Shown: in pieces, positions 28,847 to 37,892 of the stretch
Position numbering within the stretch: the stretch's first letter is position 1
How the letters are laid out: each line of letters opens with the position of its first letter
Source of the DNA: Aliishimia sp963721175
GTDB taxonomy: Bacteria; Pseudomonadota; Alphaproteobacteria; Rhodobacterales; Rhodobacteraceae
Assembly: GCA_963721175.1 (NCBI GenBank)
Contig: CAVRIG010000011.1
Coordinates: 237,877-301,876 of the forward strand
Length of the DNA: 64,000 nucleotides
Reading direction: 5' to 3'
The notes under the pieces: generated by a model
Seen by the model: only the letters and a program-made list of their open reading frames with translations
Told to the model about the DNA's origin: nothing
Database searches by the model: none
Translations under genes and position numbers: made by a program

Positions 28847-30573
28847 GGCGGCGCGGCCCAATCCGACACGTCCACAACCCGATCGAAGGCGCCATAGGCG
28901 GCTTCGTGGCCGTGCGTCACGACGATGCGCGTGGCGTGTCGGTGGCGGGTGTCGATCGCCGACACGATGCGGGCAACGGTGGCGGGGTCGACCTCGGACA
29001 TGGCCTCGTCGACGATCAGGACGCGGAACGGGCGCAGCAGCGTGCGCGCAAGGCAGAGGCGCTGGCGTTCGCCCCCCGACAGCGTGAGACCATCCTCGCC
29101 GATCCGGGCCTCGAGGCCTCCGCCATCCGCGAACCGCGGCGTGAGGCCGGTGAGGTCCAGCATCTCCTTCATTTCCGGCAGTGTCGCTCCGGGTGCCGAA
29201 AGGCGCAGGTTTTCGGCGACGGTGCCCGACAGAACGAACGGCCGCTGCGGAACATAGGCCACCGCGCCGCGCAGATCGTCGCGCGAGAGCCGCCGCAGGT
29301 CGCAGCCGTCGAGCAGAATGCGCCCCGAAGCGGGATCCGCGTGGCGCTGCAGGAGCCCGAGCAGGCTCGATTTCCCGGACCCGCTCGGTCCCGTCAGCCG
29401 CAGCTTGGTCCCGGCCGGAATGTCGAGCGTCACGCCGCGGGAAAGCGCACGCCCCGAATGCACGACGTCCACCCCGTCGAGCCGCAGGTGGCCGGGCCCT
29501 TCGGGCAGCGGCGCGGGATTGGCCGGCCAGATCAGCGGGTCGTCCTCGGCCATGACGCCCGACAGGCGATCGAGTGCGGCGCGGGTTCGGGCCTGGGCGT
29601 GCCAAAGCCCCAGAAGCGACTGCATCGGGCCGACGAGAAAGCCGAGATAGGCGACGAAGGCAATCAGCGACCCGAGCGGCCACGCACCATTGATCACCAT
29701 CAACCCGCCGACAAGGAAGATCGCCGAGCGCACGAGGGCCGTGAGGCCGGAGGGCACAAAGCGGGTGACCTCGCCCCAGACCTGCGCCCGCAGCAGCGCC
29801 GCATTCAGGCTGTGCTGGCGGCGGGCCAGCGCATCGCGCACGGGGCGTTCGGCACGGGCGGCCTGGATCGGTCCCAGCCCCGCCACCATCTCGGCGATCT
29901 GTCCGGCGAATTCGCCACGTTCCGCCCGCGTCTCGCGCGCCAATCGCTCTGTCCGGGGGCGCGCCCAGGCAAAGAACGCCAGCTCGAATGGCGCCAGCGC
30001 CACGGCCAACAGGGCAAGTTTCCAGTTGAGCACAAAGAGCATCGCCGCCCCGCCCGCCAGCCGCAGGATGCTGGATGACCCGGTGAGCAGGGCGTTAAAG
30101 GCGAATTGCTGGACCTCGCCGGCGTCGCCATCCACCCGCGCCAGCACCTCGCCCGTGCGCCGGCGCGCCCGCCACACCGGCGACCGGTCGAGCACCGCCG
30201 CGGCAAGGCGCGCGCGCAGGTCGGCCAGCATGTCGACCGAAGCACGCATGTGCAGGATCGAGTTCAGCGAACCCAGGGCGAGGCTGGCAAAGCCCACGGC
30301 GAGCAGAACCAGCGACCAGGTGACAAGCGCCCGCGGGTCGCCGGCCATCAGCCCCTCGTCGATGACGAGCTTGGTCAGGTAGGGCGGAATCAGCGCCGCC
30401 AGAGCCGCGACGAGACCCAGCGCCAGCAGCAGGGTCAGAACGCGCAGACGCGGCCGTAGGATCGGCATCAACCAACCCCAGGACCTTGTATCGAAGAGCC
30501 GCGCCCCGGCCCAGTGACCGAGGCGCGCGCCCAGGGACGCCCCGCCGGGGGGCATGTCCGTTTCGGACGTCAT
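28843..30573 (-). CDS. qhpF: QhpF: ABC exporter of the gamma subunit
   Basis: Half-size ABC exporter, 576 aa. The N-terminal membrane domain has about six helices (residues about 45-310); the ATPase domain carries Walker A GPSGSGKSS, Q-loop YVPQRPFVLSG, signature LSGGERQRL and Walker B VLIVDEAMSEVD (usual Glu present). H-loop VTHGHEA. In the family it moves the cross-linked gamma subunit to the periplasm without a Sec signal. Its ATG overlaps the qhpB stop by four bases. Confidence 0.85.
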   Translation of the reverse strand: MTSETDMPPGGASLGARLGHWAGARLFDTRSWGWLMPILRPRLRVLTLLLALGLVAALAALIPPYLTKLVIDEGLMAGDPRALVTWSLVLLAVGFASLALGSLNSILHMRASVDMLADLRARLAAAVLDRSPVWRARRRTGEVLARVDGDAGEVQQFAFNALLTGSSSILRLAGGAAMLFVLNWKLALLAVALAPFELAFFAWARPRTERLARETRAERGEFAGQIAEMVAGLGPIQAARAERPVRDALARRQHSLNAALLRAQVWGEVTRFVPSGLTALVRSAIFLVGGLMVINGAWPLGSLIAFVAYLGFLVGPMQSLLGLWHAQARTRAALDRLSGVMAEDDPLIWPANPAPLPEGPGHLRLDGVDVVHSGRALSRGVTLDIPAGTKLRLTGPSGSGKSSLLGLLQRHADPASGRILLDGCDLRRLSRDDLRGAVAYVPQRPFVLSGTVAENLRLSAPGATLPEMKEMLDLTGLTPRFADGGGLEARIGEDGLTLSGGERQRLCLARTLLRPFRVLIVDEAMSEVDPATVARIVSAIDTRHRHATRIVVTHGHEAAYGAFDRVVDVSDWAAPP

Positions 30574-31646
30574 TCCACCTGCACGACCTGGATCGTCGAG
30601 GTGCCCATGTCGCCACCCGAGGGAATGAGCATCTCGCCGATACGCTCCAGCGTTTCGGCATCGTAGACGCCGATGTCGTCATTGGTGCCGCCCACATAGA
30701 GCTCTTTCCCGTCGGTGGAGATATTGATCACGTAGTAAGTGTGCGGCAGGTCCACGCGCTTGATCAGCTCGCGCTTCTCCACGTCATGCTTGGAAAGCTG
30801 CGTATAGACGCCGTAGAGCAGGTTGTCCTGATTTGGATCCCGCACCGCCGAGAACATCAGCACTTCGAGGGAGGCGAAATCCTGGATCTCCGTCTCGCCG
30901 GTTTGCAGATCGACGGACGAGAATCCCCAGACGAAATCCGCCATCTCCTCTTGCGTCTCGTCTGTGAAAACCGCGGCCGTGTACATCAGCATGAATTCGT
31001 CGTTCTGGCTGCCGACGGGCCAGAAGGCCAGCACGTCCGGCGGGCTGTAGGTGGGTCGATCCCAGTTGGCGTTGGCGATCGCCACGTCCATGTCGCCCGT
31101 CGCCGGATCGAACGCGAAGATGTCGTGCCCGCCGATCACCACGGACCCATCGTCGGCCGAGGTCATGACGGTGGACCGTCGCGGAGCGGGAAAGGTGCGA
31201 ACGGGCTCCGCCTCGGTGCCGGACGACGCGTCGAACACGGCGAATTCGGGCTCCATCACCTCGTAACGGTCGCTGAGCTTCCGCGTGGGGTTGCGGATCG
31301 TGTAGACTTCTGCCCCGTCCGGGGACACGGCCAGGGACGCGATCGAGCGCCGGACGACGTCGCCTTCGGATTGCGTGGCGTAGAACACAGTCTCGCATGT
31401 GTCGATGTCGATCCCGATGACGTCCTGCCAGTGGTTCACCAGCACGTAAGCTGTCCCGCCATCAGGCGACATCTGGACGACGCCGGGACTGACGTCGACG
31501 TCGATCGGGCAATCCTTCATCAGCGCGCGTTCGGCCGCGTCGAAGACATAGAGATTGCCGGGCTTTGCCACGGTGACCAGAAGATCCTTGGCGACGGCGG
31601 GGGAGGCCACCGCCAGCGCGGCAGAGAGAATGATTGCAAGTCTCAT
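30570..31646 (-). CDS. qhpB: QhpB: amine dehydrogenase beta subunit
   Basis: Periplasmic beta subunit of quinohemoprotein amine dehydrogenase, 358 aa. A Sec signal peptide covers about residues 1-19 (LSAALAVASPAVAK). The mature protein is a beta-propeller with YVTN-like repeats: GNLYVFDAAERAL, SPDGGTAYVLVNHW, SPDGAEVYTIRNP, STDGKELYVGGTNDDIGVYDAETLERIG. The start at 31646 lies eight bases after the qhpC stop. The propeller forms part of the active-site wall around the gamma subunit in the known structure. Confidence 0.87.
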   Translation of the reverse strand: MRLAIILSAALAVASPAVAKDLLVTVAKPGNLYVFDAAERALMKDCPIDVDVSPGVVQMSPDGGTAYVLVNHWQDVIGIDIDTCETVFYATQSEGDVVRRSIASLAVSPDGAEVYTIRNPTRKLSDRYEVMEPEFAVFDASSGTEAEPVRTFPAPRRSTVMTSADDGSVVIGGHDIFAFDPATGDMDVAIANANWDRPTYSPPDVLAFWPVGSQNDEFMLMYTAAVFTDETQEEMADFVWGFSSVDLQTGETEIQDFASLEVLMFSAVRDPNQDNLLYGVYTQLSKHDVEKRELIKRVDLPHTYYVINISTDGKELYVGGTNDDIGVYDAETLERIGEMLIPSGGDMGTSTIQVVQVE

Positions 31647-31654
31647 GGTGCGCC

Positions 31655-31978
31655 TCACGTGTTGGAGTCCTTGGGGAAAACGGAGCCGAGCGCGCGCCAA
31701 TCGTCGGCAGCATTCGGCGCGTCCGCGCTCCAGTCGGGGTAGGTGACCATCGTGTCCGGCACCTGCGCGGGCCACCAGCAGGGGTCCGAGCACCCGTAGA
31801 GGTCGGCCTCCATCGGCTGACACAGGGCCGCGACGCCGCCGAAGGGATCGACCTCCCAGCCGGGATCGAAGGTGGTGGTGCAGCCGGCGGTCACCGTCTG
31901 CATGGCGCGGACCTCGTCCATCTTGTCGTCTTCCGCGGCCTGAAGCGTCCGCGCGGCTTTCTGGTTCAGCGGTTTCAT
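31655..31978 (-). CDS. qhpC: QhpC: cross-linked, CTQ-bearing gamma subunit precursor
   Basis: 107-aa precursor of the catalytic gamma subunit. A leader of about 26 residues without Sec features precedes the mature part. All residues that form the known cross-links are present at the right spacing: Cys33-Glu42, Cys53-Asp59 and Cys67-Asp75 (thioether links), and Cys63-Trp69 for the cysteine tryptophylquinone cofactor. Subtracting 26 gives exactly the numbering described for the Paracoccus enzyme (7-16, 27-33, 41-49, 37-43). The ATG overlaps the qhpD stop (ATGA). Confidence 0.92.
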   Translation of the reverse strand: MKPLNQKAARTLQAAEDDKMDEVRAMQTVTAGCTTTFDPGWEVDPFGGVAALCQPMEADLYGCSDPCWWPAQVPDTMVTYPDWSADAPNAADDWRALGSVFPKDSNT

Positions 31979-33408
31979 TTGTGGTTCGCCTTTCTGGGTG
32001 CGATGTGATCGTGAAAATACTGCGGGTTGGTGGCGATCAGGTCGCCATAGACCTCGATCCCGAAATCCACCCAGTCCCGCATCAGGTCGCAGTAGTGATA
32101 TGCCGGCTTCAGCGGATCGCCGAAATGCGCGTAGCTCTCGTGGTAGCAGCCGCCCGAGCAGAGGTTGCGGATCCGGCAGGTGGAACAGCCCTTGTCGGTG
32201 CGGTCGAGACGGGATTTCGAGGAAGCCGGACAGCCGATCTTTCTCGATGCCCTTCTCGACATCTCCAAAGACAAGGTCGGTGCCGGTGAAACGGTGGCAG
32301 AGATTGATCTTGCCACCATGATCCACCGCCAGCATCCCGATGCCCGCACCGCAGGGCAGGGCCTTCGACCGACCTTCCCACAGATCCTGCATCAGTTGGT
32401 GCATGTTGGAAAAGCCGATGTTGCGGCCCTCGCGCGCCTCGCGATGATAACGGCGGCCAAGCGCTTTCATGCCCTCGAAGACCTCGAGCAGTTCGTCGCC
32501 CTGCAGGTTGAACGCGGTCATGTCGCCGGAGGTCACCGGGCTGAAGCCGACCTCGGCAAAGCCGATGTCGTTTTTCAGGATGATTCCAGATCTCCTCGAC
32601 CTGCGTCACGCCGGCGGTCAACGTCACCCGCGCGCCCACCGGCCGCGACCGGTAGCGCGACAGCAGCATGCGCGCCTTGGCGGCCACCGCATCGTAGGAG
32701 CCCTTGCCGCCGACGGTCTTGCGGTTGAGGTCGTGCAGCGCCTTGGGTCCGTCCATCGACACTGTGAGGCCGAAGCGGTGTTCGTCGAGCCAATCCACCA
32801 GGCCTTCGTTCAGCAGCGTCGCGTTGGTGGTGAGCGTGAAGTTGACCTGCCTGCCAAGGGCGGCAAAGCGCGGCTCGGCATGGGCCACCACCTCCCGGAT
32901 CAGCGGCATGTTCGACAGCGGCTCGCCGCCGAAGAAGACGATGTTGTAGGCCTCGCGGTCGGGACTTTCCCGAAGCAGCAGGTCGATCGACTGCACAGCC
33001 GTGTCGAACGCCATCTTGCGACCCGCGTTGGGGGTGTCGAGATCCTCCTTGTAGCAGTAGGAACAAGAAAGGTTGCAGCCCGTGTTCACGTTCAGGATGA
33101 TCGTCGACAGCGGAAAGTTCTCGATCTTGATATTCGGCCGTTCCGCCACCGGCGCTCGGCCATCCGTCACGATGTCGAGATCCATGAACCCGCGCAGCCG
33201 TTGCGTCGAGCTCCGCCGGATCTTGCCCGGCGAACCGCGCTTGCACGTCTGCCTCCTCAAGCTGGCCCTTTTCGGCAAGGAGGCTCAGCACCTCACCGTC
33301 CAGGGCGTCCAGCTCGAAAAGCGAGGTGGTGGGGATGTGGAAGAGCATGTCGCGCTCCTCCACCCGCACCCGATGCGCGTTCTGAGGTTGAAAATGAAGG
33401 TTTCCCAT
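31975..33408 (-). CDS. qhpD: QhpD: radical SAM thioether-forming enzyme (frameshifted)
   Basis: Radical SAM maturase that forms the Cys-to-Asp/Glu thioether bonds in QhpC. An N-terminal peptide-recognition-like part begins MGNLHFQPQNAHRV. The SAM cluster motif is CNLSCSYC (CX3CX2C) in NVNTGCNLSCSYCYKEDLDTP, with FFGGEPL following. The C-terminal SPASM-type cysteines lie in CSTCRIRNLCSGGCYHE. Frame breaks near 33200, 32580 and 32215 cancel overall (1434 bases, 477 codons), and the text on both sides is continuous. GAGAGGA precedes the ATG at 33408. Confidence 0.88.
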
Positions 33409-33418
33409 GTTGGTCCTC

Positions 33419-34955
33419 TCAGCGGATCGGTGGATCGATGAAGCGTTGCACCGTCACGATCAGCCGCGCCGAGGCGCTCTGACCGGCGGCATCGGCGATG
33501 ATCTTCAGGTCGCCCGCGTTGTTGGTCGAGAACGGTCGCTCCGGGTTCGGACCGGCCACGGCAGGGGTGAAGATGCCCTGCGGACCGATCTCCCCGGCAA
33601 AGGCCGCATCGTCCATCGCCTCGGCGATCTCGTCGCTGTTGTCCGCGTGCCACTCTGCGGGGATCGCGCCGATGCGGATATCGTCTTCGGTACCCGCTTC
33701 GCCGTCCGGCCCGTTCCACCAGCCGATCGCCTTGAAGTGCGCGGGAACCGGCGCCGGGCCCTGGTCCGATCCGCCGCCGACACGGGCGATGGTGAACGGG
33801 GGCTCAACCGTCAGGTTGTCCACGCTGTCGTAGAGGACGGCCGTCGCGCTGTCGTCGCCGGCGGTGAAGGTGAAGATCGCGTTTTCTCCGGCCAGCCGGA
33901 CGCTCGCGCCCGTGTCGTTCGCGGCGACCTGATCCGCGAGGCCGTTCTGCCCTTCGATCTGCACGTCCCCGAGGTCGGTGCCCACGACCTGCGCCATCGT
34001 TTCGGCGCCTTGGGCCGCCTCCGGCACGACGCCCAGCACGGCCGGACCCGTGCCCACCTTGGCGCCGCTCAGTCGTCCGCCGAGGCTGTCGTTGTCGCGC
34101 TGGAACTGACGCCCGGCGAGTTCGGATCCGTCCTCGGAGACCGCCAGCACCTGCCGGTAGGCGGTGTCCCCGATCGTCAGGTTCGCGCGCCATTCGTAGC
34201 CGGTATAGAGGTTCATCTGGCCGCCCACGGACACCGTCGAGCCGTCGGAGAGTGTCATCTCCCCCGATAGGCTGTAAGGTGGGGCATCACCTTCCACAGT
34301 GAGCGTCCCATGCGCCGGGCCGCCCTCGGGAAGCTCCGCCAGGATCACCCAATCACCTGAGACGTCAGGCTTCTCGGCTGACTGCCACTCCGTCCACGCC
34401 TCGGTTTCGAGCGGATAGGTTTCGGCCAGCATCGGCGCGATCTCGTCCTTGGCGATGGAGTACCATTCGCGGTCGCGGCCCAGGGCCTGGTATTCGATGG
34501 TCGGAAACTGGCCGACGTGGAAATCCACGTGCAGGTCCCATTCCTCGGGTGTCCGCCGCTGCAGGCCGACCCGCGCCGCCGTGTGGCAACGGGCACACAT
34601 CGTCGCCCAGCGGTTCCTCCACCGACTCCACGTGGTTGGGGTCCTTTTCCAGCGCATAGCGCCACTCCGCCGCCTCGGACGGCGCGAGGCCCTGCGTGTC
34701 GGCGAGATAGGTGACGAGCTTCGCCTGATCCTCTGGCGAGATCTCCATGCCATGCGCGATGCGCATCCGGACGATGGTCATCAGCCAGCCTTCGGGCGTC
34801 TTGCGTTGTCCGGCGATGCGGCTGAGGCCGTCGTCGGTTTCCGCATGGCAGCCGCCGCAGGAATTGGCCAGGATCTCCGGGGCGTCCTGCGCGAACGCGG
34901 CACCGCCGGGCAGCGCAAGCGCCGCGGCAAGGACCGCGACCTTGGATTTTCTCAT
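33419..34955 (-). CDS. qhpA: QhpA: diheme amine dehydrogenase alpha subunit (one apparent frameshift)
   Basis: Periplasmic alpha subunit, about 511 aa, which passes electrons from the quinone cofactor to an external acceptor. Sec signal to about residue 22 (LALPGGAAFAQ). First heme site CGGCH near residue 33; second CARCH near residue 119, reached after one extra base at about 34607 on the minus strand. Downstream are the beta-barrel-like domains typical of the subunit (VSGDWVILAELPEGGPAHGTL..., PPFTIARVGGGSDQGPAPVPAHF). GGAGGT precedes the ATG, which overlaps the qhpG stop. Confidence 0.88.
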
Positions 34956-36217
34956 GGTTGAACCTCCTTCAGTTGAATGGCGGAGGCGGTGGTGATGCCG
35001 CGCTCCGCAAGCCAGTCGTAGATTCGCGCCGCGCGTCCGGGCGGCACGTCGGGAAGGACCCGCGCGGCGAATGCGGCGCTGTCCGGTACGGGAGTGCGCG
35101 AGAGCCGCGCCACAACCGGAGCGATTTCGATTCCGCCGACGAATGCCGCGCCTTCGGGATCCTGCGGCGTCACCAGCACCTGCGCCTCGGCCAGCCTGCC
35201 GCCCCGGACCACCACGCGGCGGTCTAGATAGGGCGCGTGCGGCGCCTGCGGTTCGGCCGGCAGATCGTCGGGCCAGGCGCTGCGTCGAGTCCAGAAAGGG
35301 CCGTCCAGACCGGCGGTGCGGTAGAAGTCGCGGCCGACGCGGGCCTGCCGTTCGAAGGTGCCCACCACCCGGTCATGGTAGAAGCGCGCAGCAAGCGTCT
35401 CCTCCTCGCGCATGATCGCATCCGCCAGCGGCACCGCCATCAACGCCGAGCCGAGCGCCCAGAAGAGGCCGTGGCCCGAAAGCGGGTCCATCGCCACGGC
35501 GGCGTCGCCCAGACGGGGCAGGGCGGGATCGAGCCCCGGCGCGGTCAGACGGAGCTCCGAGGCGCGGACCACGAAGTCGCCCGACGGCTCCGTTCCTGTC
35601 GCTTGCCGCCAGACGGCGCCGGGATCGCGGGCCGCATCGGCATCGACGGTGACTTGAGTCCAGCCGCCGACAGGTCCGGCGATGCGCCAGAGCCAGCCGT
35701 CGTCCAGCGCGCGCACCTCCGCCATGGGCTCGGTTCCAGCACCGGGTGCGGAGACGCTCACCGTGGGTGGCCCGCGTCGTCTGCCGGGCGCCACTGGCGC
35801 GCGACGTCCCCGCGCCTCGACGATCAGCCCGGCGGAGATGCAAGCGCCGTCGGTCATCTCGATCGCACCCGGTAAAACGCGGCGGATCGATCCGGCAACC
35901 ACGCGGACGCCCTCGTCGGCGGCCTGCGCGCAAAGTCCCGCCTCGAATTCCGGGCGCGACAGGATGTGCTCGCGGTTCGGCGTGCCGGTCAGGCTTCCCC
36001 AGCGAACCCGACGATCGACCAACGGCCCCAGCCCGTCCACGGCAAGCCCTTGGGCCTTGAGAGCCGCGACGAGGCGCAGACCAGCCCCTTCGATCCAGGC
36101 CCGTGCCGGCGGTCCAGATACCAACGTGACCGAACCGCCAGCGCGGGCCAGCGTGATCGCTGCGATGGCACCTGCCGGACCGGCGCCGGCGATTGCGAAA
36201 TCCGTCCTGTTTGGCAC
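34952..36217 (-). CDS. qhpG: QhpG: FAD-dependent monooxygenase
   Basis: Flavoprotein hydroxylase, 421 aa, which in the qhp pathway oxygenates the tryptophan of the gamma subunit to start quinone formation. N-terminal Rossmann motif AGAGPAGAIAAITLARAGG, second FAD motif RLGDAAVAMDPLSGHGLFWALGS. The start is GTG at 36217, with GAGAGGG upstream. First gene of the operon; a 186-base divergent region (36218-36403) separates it from qhpR and must hold both promoters, although I recognise no definite operator there. Confidence 0.82.
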   Translation of the reverse strand: MPNRTDFAIAGAGPAGAIAAITLARAGGSVTLVSGPPARAWIEGAGLRLVAALKAQGLAVDGLGPLVDRRVRWGSLTGTPNREHILSRPEFEAGLCAQAADEGVRVVAGSIRRVLPGAIEMTDGACISAGLIVEARGRRAPVAPGRRRGPPTVSVSAPGAGTEPMAEVRALDDGWLWRIAGPVGGWTQVTVDADAARDPGAVWRQATGTEPSGDFVVRASELRLTAPGLDPALPRLGDAAVAMDPLSGHGLFWALGSALMAVPLADAIMREEETLAARFYHDRVVGTFERQARVGRDFYRTAGLDGPFWTRRSAWPDDLPAEPQAPHAPYLDRRVVVRGGRLAEAQVLVTPQDPEGAAFVGGIEIAPVVARLSRTPVPDSAAFAARVLPDVPPGRAARIYDWLAERGITTASAIQLKEVQP

Positions 36218-36403
36218 GTCTCACCCTCTCGTCCCGTCAGACTAGAACCACGGGCACGCAGCCGATCCGACAATTCCGGACAGATCCTCGCAAAAGTCGC
36301 TCCGGACCCGTGTCATGGAGTGGTTTTGCAATCTTTGCCGGCAGTGGTATCGTCGCCAACATACCGGCGGAGCTTGCCGCGCTTCGGACACAAAGCCCAA
36401 CAC

Positions 36404-37414
36404 ATGAGCGATTCGGCCCACATCCTGACTTCGGCGATTCGCGACCCGCTGCGGACCGCATTGGAGTTCGGGGGCGATATCGAACGGCTGGTGAACGCCG
36501 CCGCCATCGACAGATCGGTGCTCGGCCAGGCGCAGGGGACCGTACTGCTCCGGCGGTATGTCGCGCTTAACCAGATTGCGGCCCTCGACCTCGCGGCGCC
36601 GCATTTCGGGCGGTTGGCGGGGCAGCGCTTCGACCTTGCCAGCATCGGGGCCGCCGGACGGGCGGCCCTTGCGGCGCCGTCGCTGGGCGCGGGATTGCGC
36701 CTGATGGAGCGGTGTTTCCTCGCGGTACAAGGCGAAACCGATCTGCGGCTCGAGATCGAAGACGGGGTCGCAACCCTGACCTACCGTATCCTCGATCCCG
36801 ACATCTGGCCGCGCGACCAGGACGCCGAGCTGACGATCGGCACCTTCACCGCGCTGGTGGCCAGCGTCGCGGGGTCGGGATGGCGGCCGATCTCGCTGGC
36901 GTTCGAGCACGCGCCGGGCGGTGCGGAACGCCTCGTTGGCGGCGACCCGCGCTGTCCCGTCCACTACCGAACAGCCACGAACAGTGTCAGTTTCGAGGCC
37001 GGATTGCTGGATCGTCGGCTGCCCGGGTGCGACCGGAACCTGTTCGTGCACCTCTCGGCGCGGCTGAACGACAAGGTGCAGGAGATCGAACGCAGGACCA
37101 GCGTCCTCGACCGGGCCCGTCACCTGATCCTGCGCCACATGGGCACACCTTGCGCGGATCAGACCAGCGTTGCGTTGAGCCTGGGCATGTCGCGCCGAAG
37201 CCTGCGGCGTCACCTGGCGGAGGCGGGCACCAGCTTTGCCGTCCTGCTGGGAGAATGCCGCGACGAACTGGCCCGCAAACTGCTGTGCCAGAGCGACCTC
37301 TCCATCGCCGAAATCGCGGATCGGCTGGGCTATTCCGAAACCAGCGGCTTCGAACGCGCCTTCCGCAACAGAAACGGGCAGACCCCCGCACGGTACCGGC
37401 GCAGAAAGATGTGA
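36404..37414 (+). CDS. qhpR: QhpR: AraC-family regulator
   Basis: AraC-type regulator, 336 aa, with the N-terminal arabinose-binding-like sensor typical of the OruR/ArgR-like group and a C-terminal double helix-turn-helix (VALSLGMSRRSLRRHLAEAG and IAEIADRLGYSETSGFERAFRNRNGQTPARYR). Transcribed away from qhpG, which fits a regulator that induces the amine dehydrogenase operon when amines are available. The start at 36404 is chosen because the family sequence begins there; the frame is open further upstream over qhpG's 5' end. Confidence 0.83.
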   Translation: MSDSAHILTSAIRDPLRTALEFGGDIERLVNAAAIDRSVLGQAQGTVLLRRYVALNQIAALDLAAPHFGRLAGQRFDLASIGAAGRAALAAPSLGAGLRLMERCFLAVQGETDLRLEIEDGVATLTYRILDPDIWPRDQDAELTIGTFTALVASVAGSGWRPISLAFEHAPGGAERLVGGDPRCPVHYRTATNSVSFEAGLLDRRLPGCDRNLFVHLSARLNDKVQEIERRTSVLDRARHLILRHMGTPCADQTSVALSLGMSRRSLRRHLAEAGTSFAVLLGECRDELARKLLCQSDLSIAEIADRLGYSETSGFERAFRNRNGQTPARYRRRKM

Positions 37415-37892
37415 CATTGCGATCATTCGAGAGCGATCGAGGGCCAAAAGACCGTGCCGGCAGTCCCGTTCGACAAGCTGGCGGTGAGTGCCACTGCGCG
37501 GCATCCCGGAGACCGGTCGGGTATTCCAGACTTTCACTCCGCTGTGCCCGCGGACTACGATGGGTCATTCCGCAACAGGGGCGTCTGTCATGCTTTTCGC
37601 GATTTTCTCGGCGGTCTGGTTATGTGTGGCGATCCTGGCTTCCATCACCTTTGCTTGAAGCACGTGCGACAGCATGAGGGTGCCGAACGCCCAGCATGGT
37701 GGGGTTTTTCCCGCAAATGTCGCTTCGGTGGCGCCGTGACCCGTTGCGCAGTGTGCCATGTCGCGGCATGCTGCGCCGCATACCGGCTTGAAACGGACCG
37801 TTCGCAGCCACAGTTATCAGTCCATAACAGGAGACAGCCACTGGTTGCCTGAAGAGAGGGACCGCGCTGTCTTGCAGACACAAGGATACAGC
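37415..37892 (+). other. 478-base intergenic region before lon, with a stem-loop
   Basis: No gene is seen here. At 37746-37776 GCGCAGTGTGCC and GGCATGCTGCGC form a 12-bp stem (two G-U pairs) with a 7-base loop and no T tract. Just after it, CTTGAAA (37787-37793) with CCACAGTT 14 bases on is a weak match to a heat-shock sigma-32 promoter (CTTGAAA/CCCATNT), which would suit lon. The sigma-32 assignment is tentative. Confidence 0.4.

Noticed and set aside
28171..30078. A 635-codon plus-strand frame across qhpE/qhpF.
   Set aside because: Low-complexity Arg/Pro-rich translation; both qhp genes on the other strand have full motifs.
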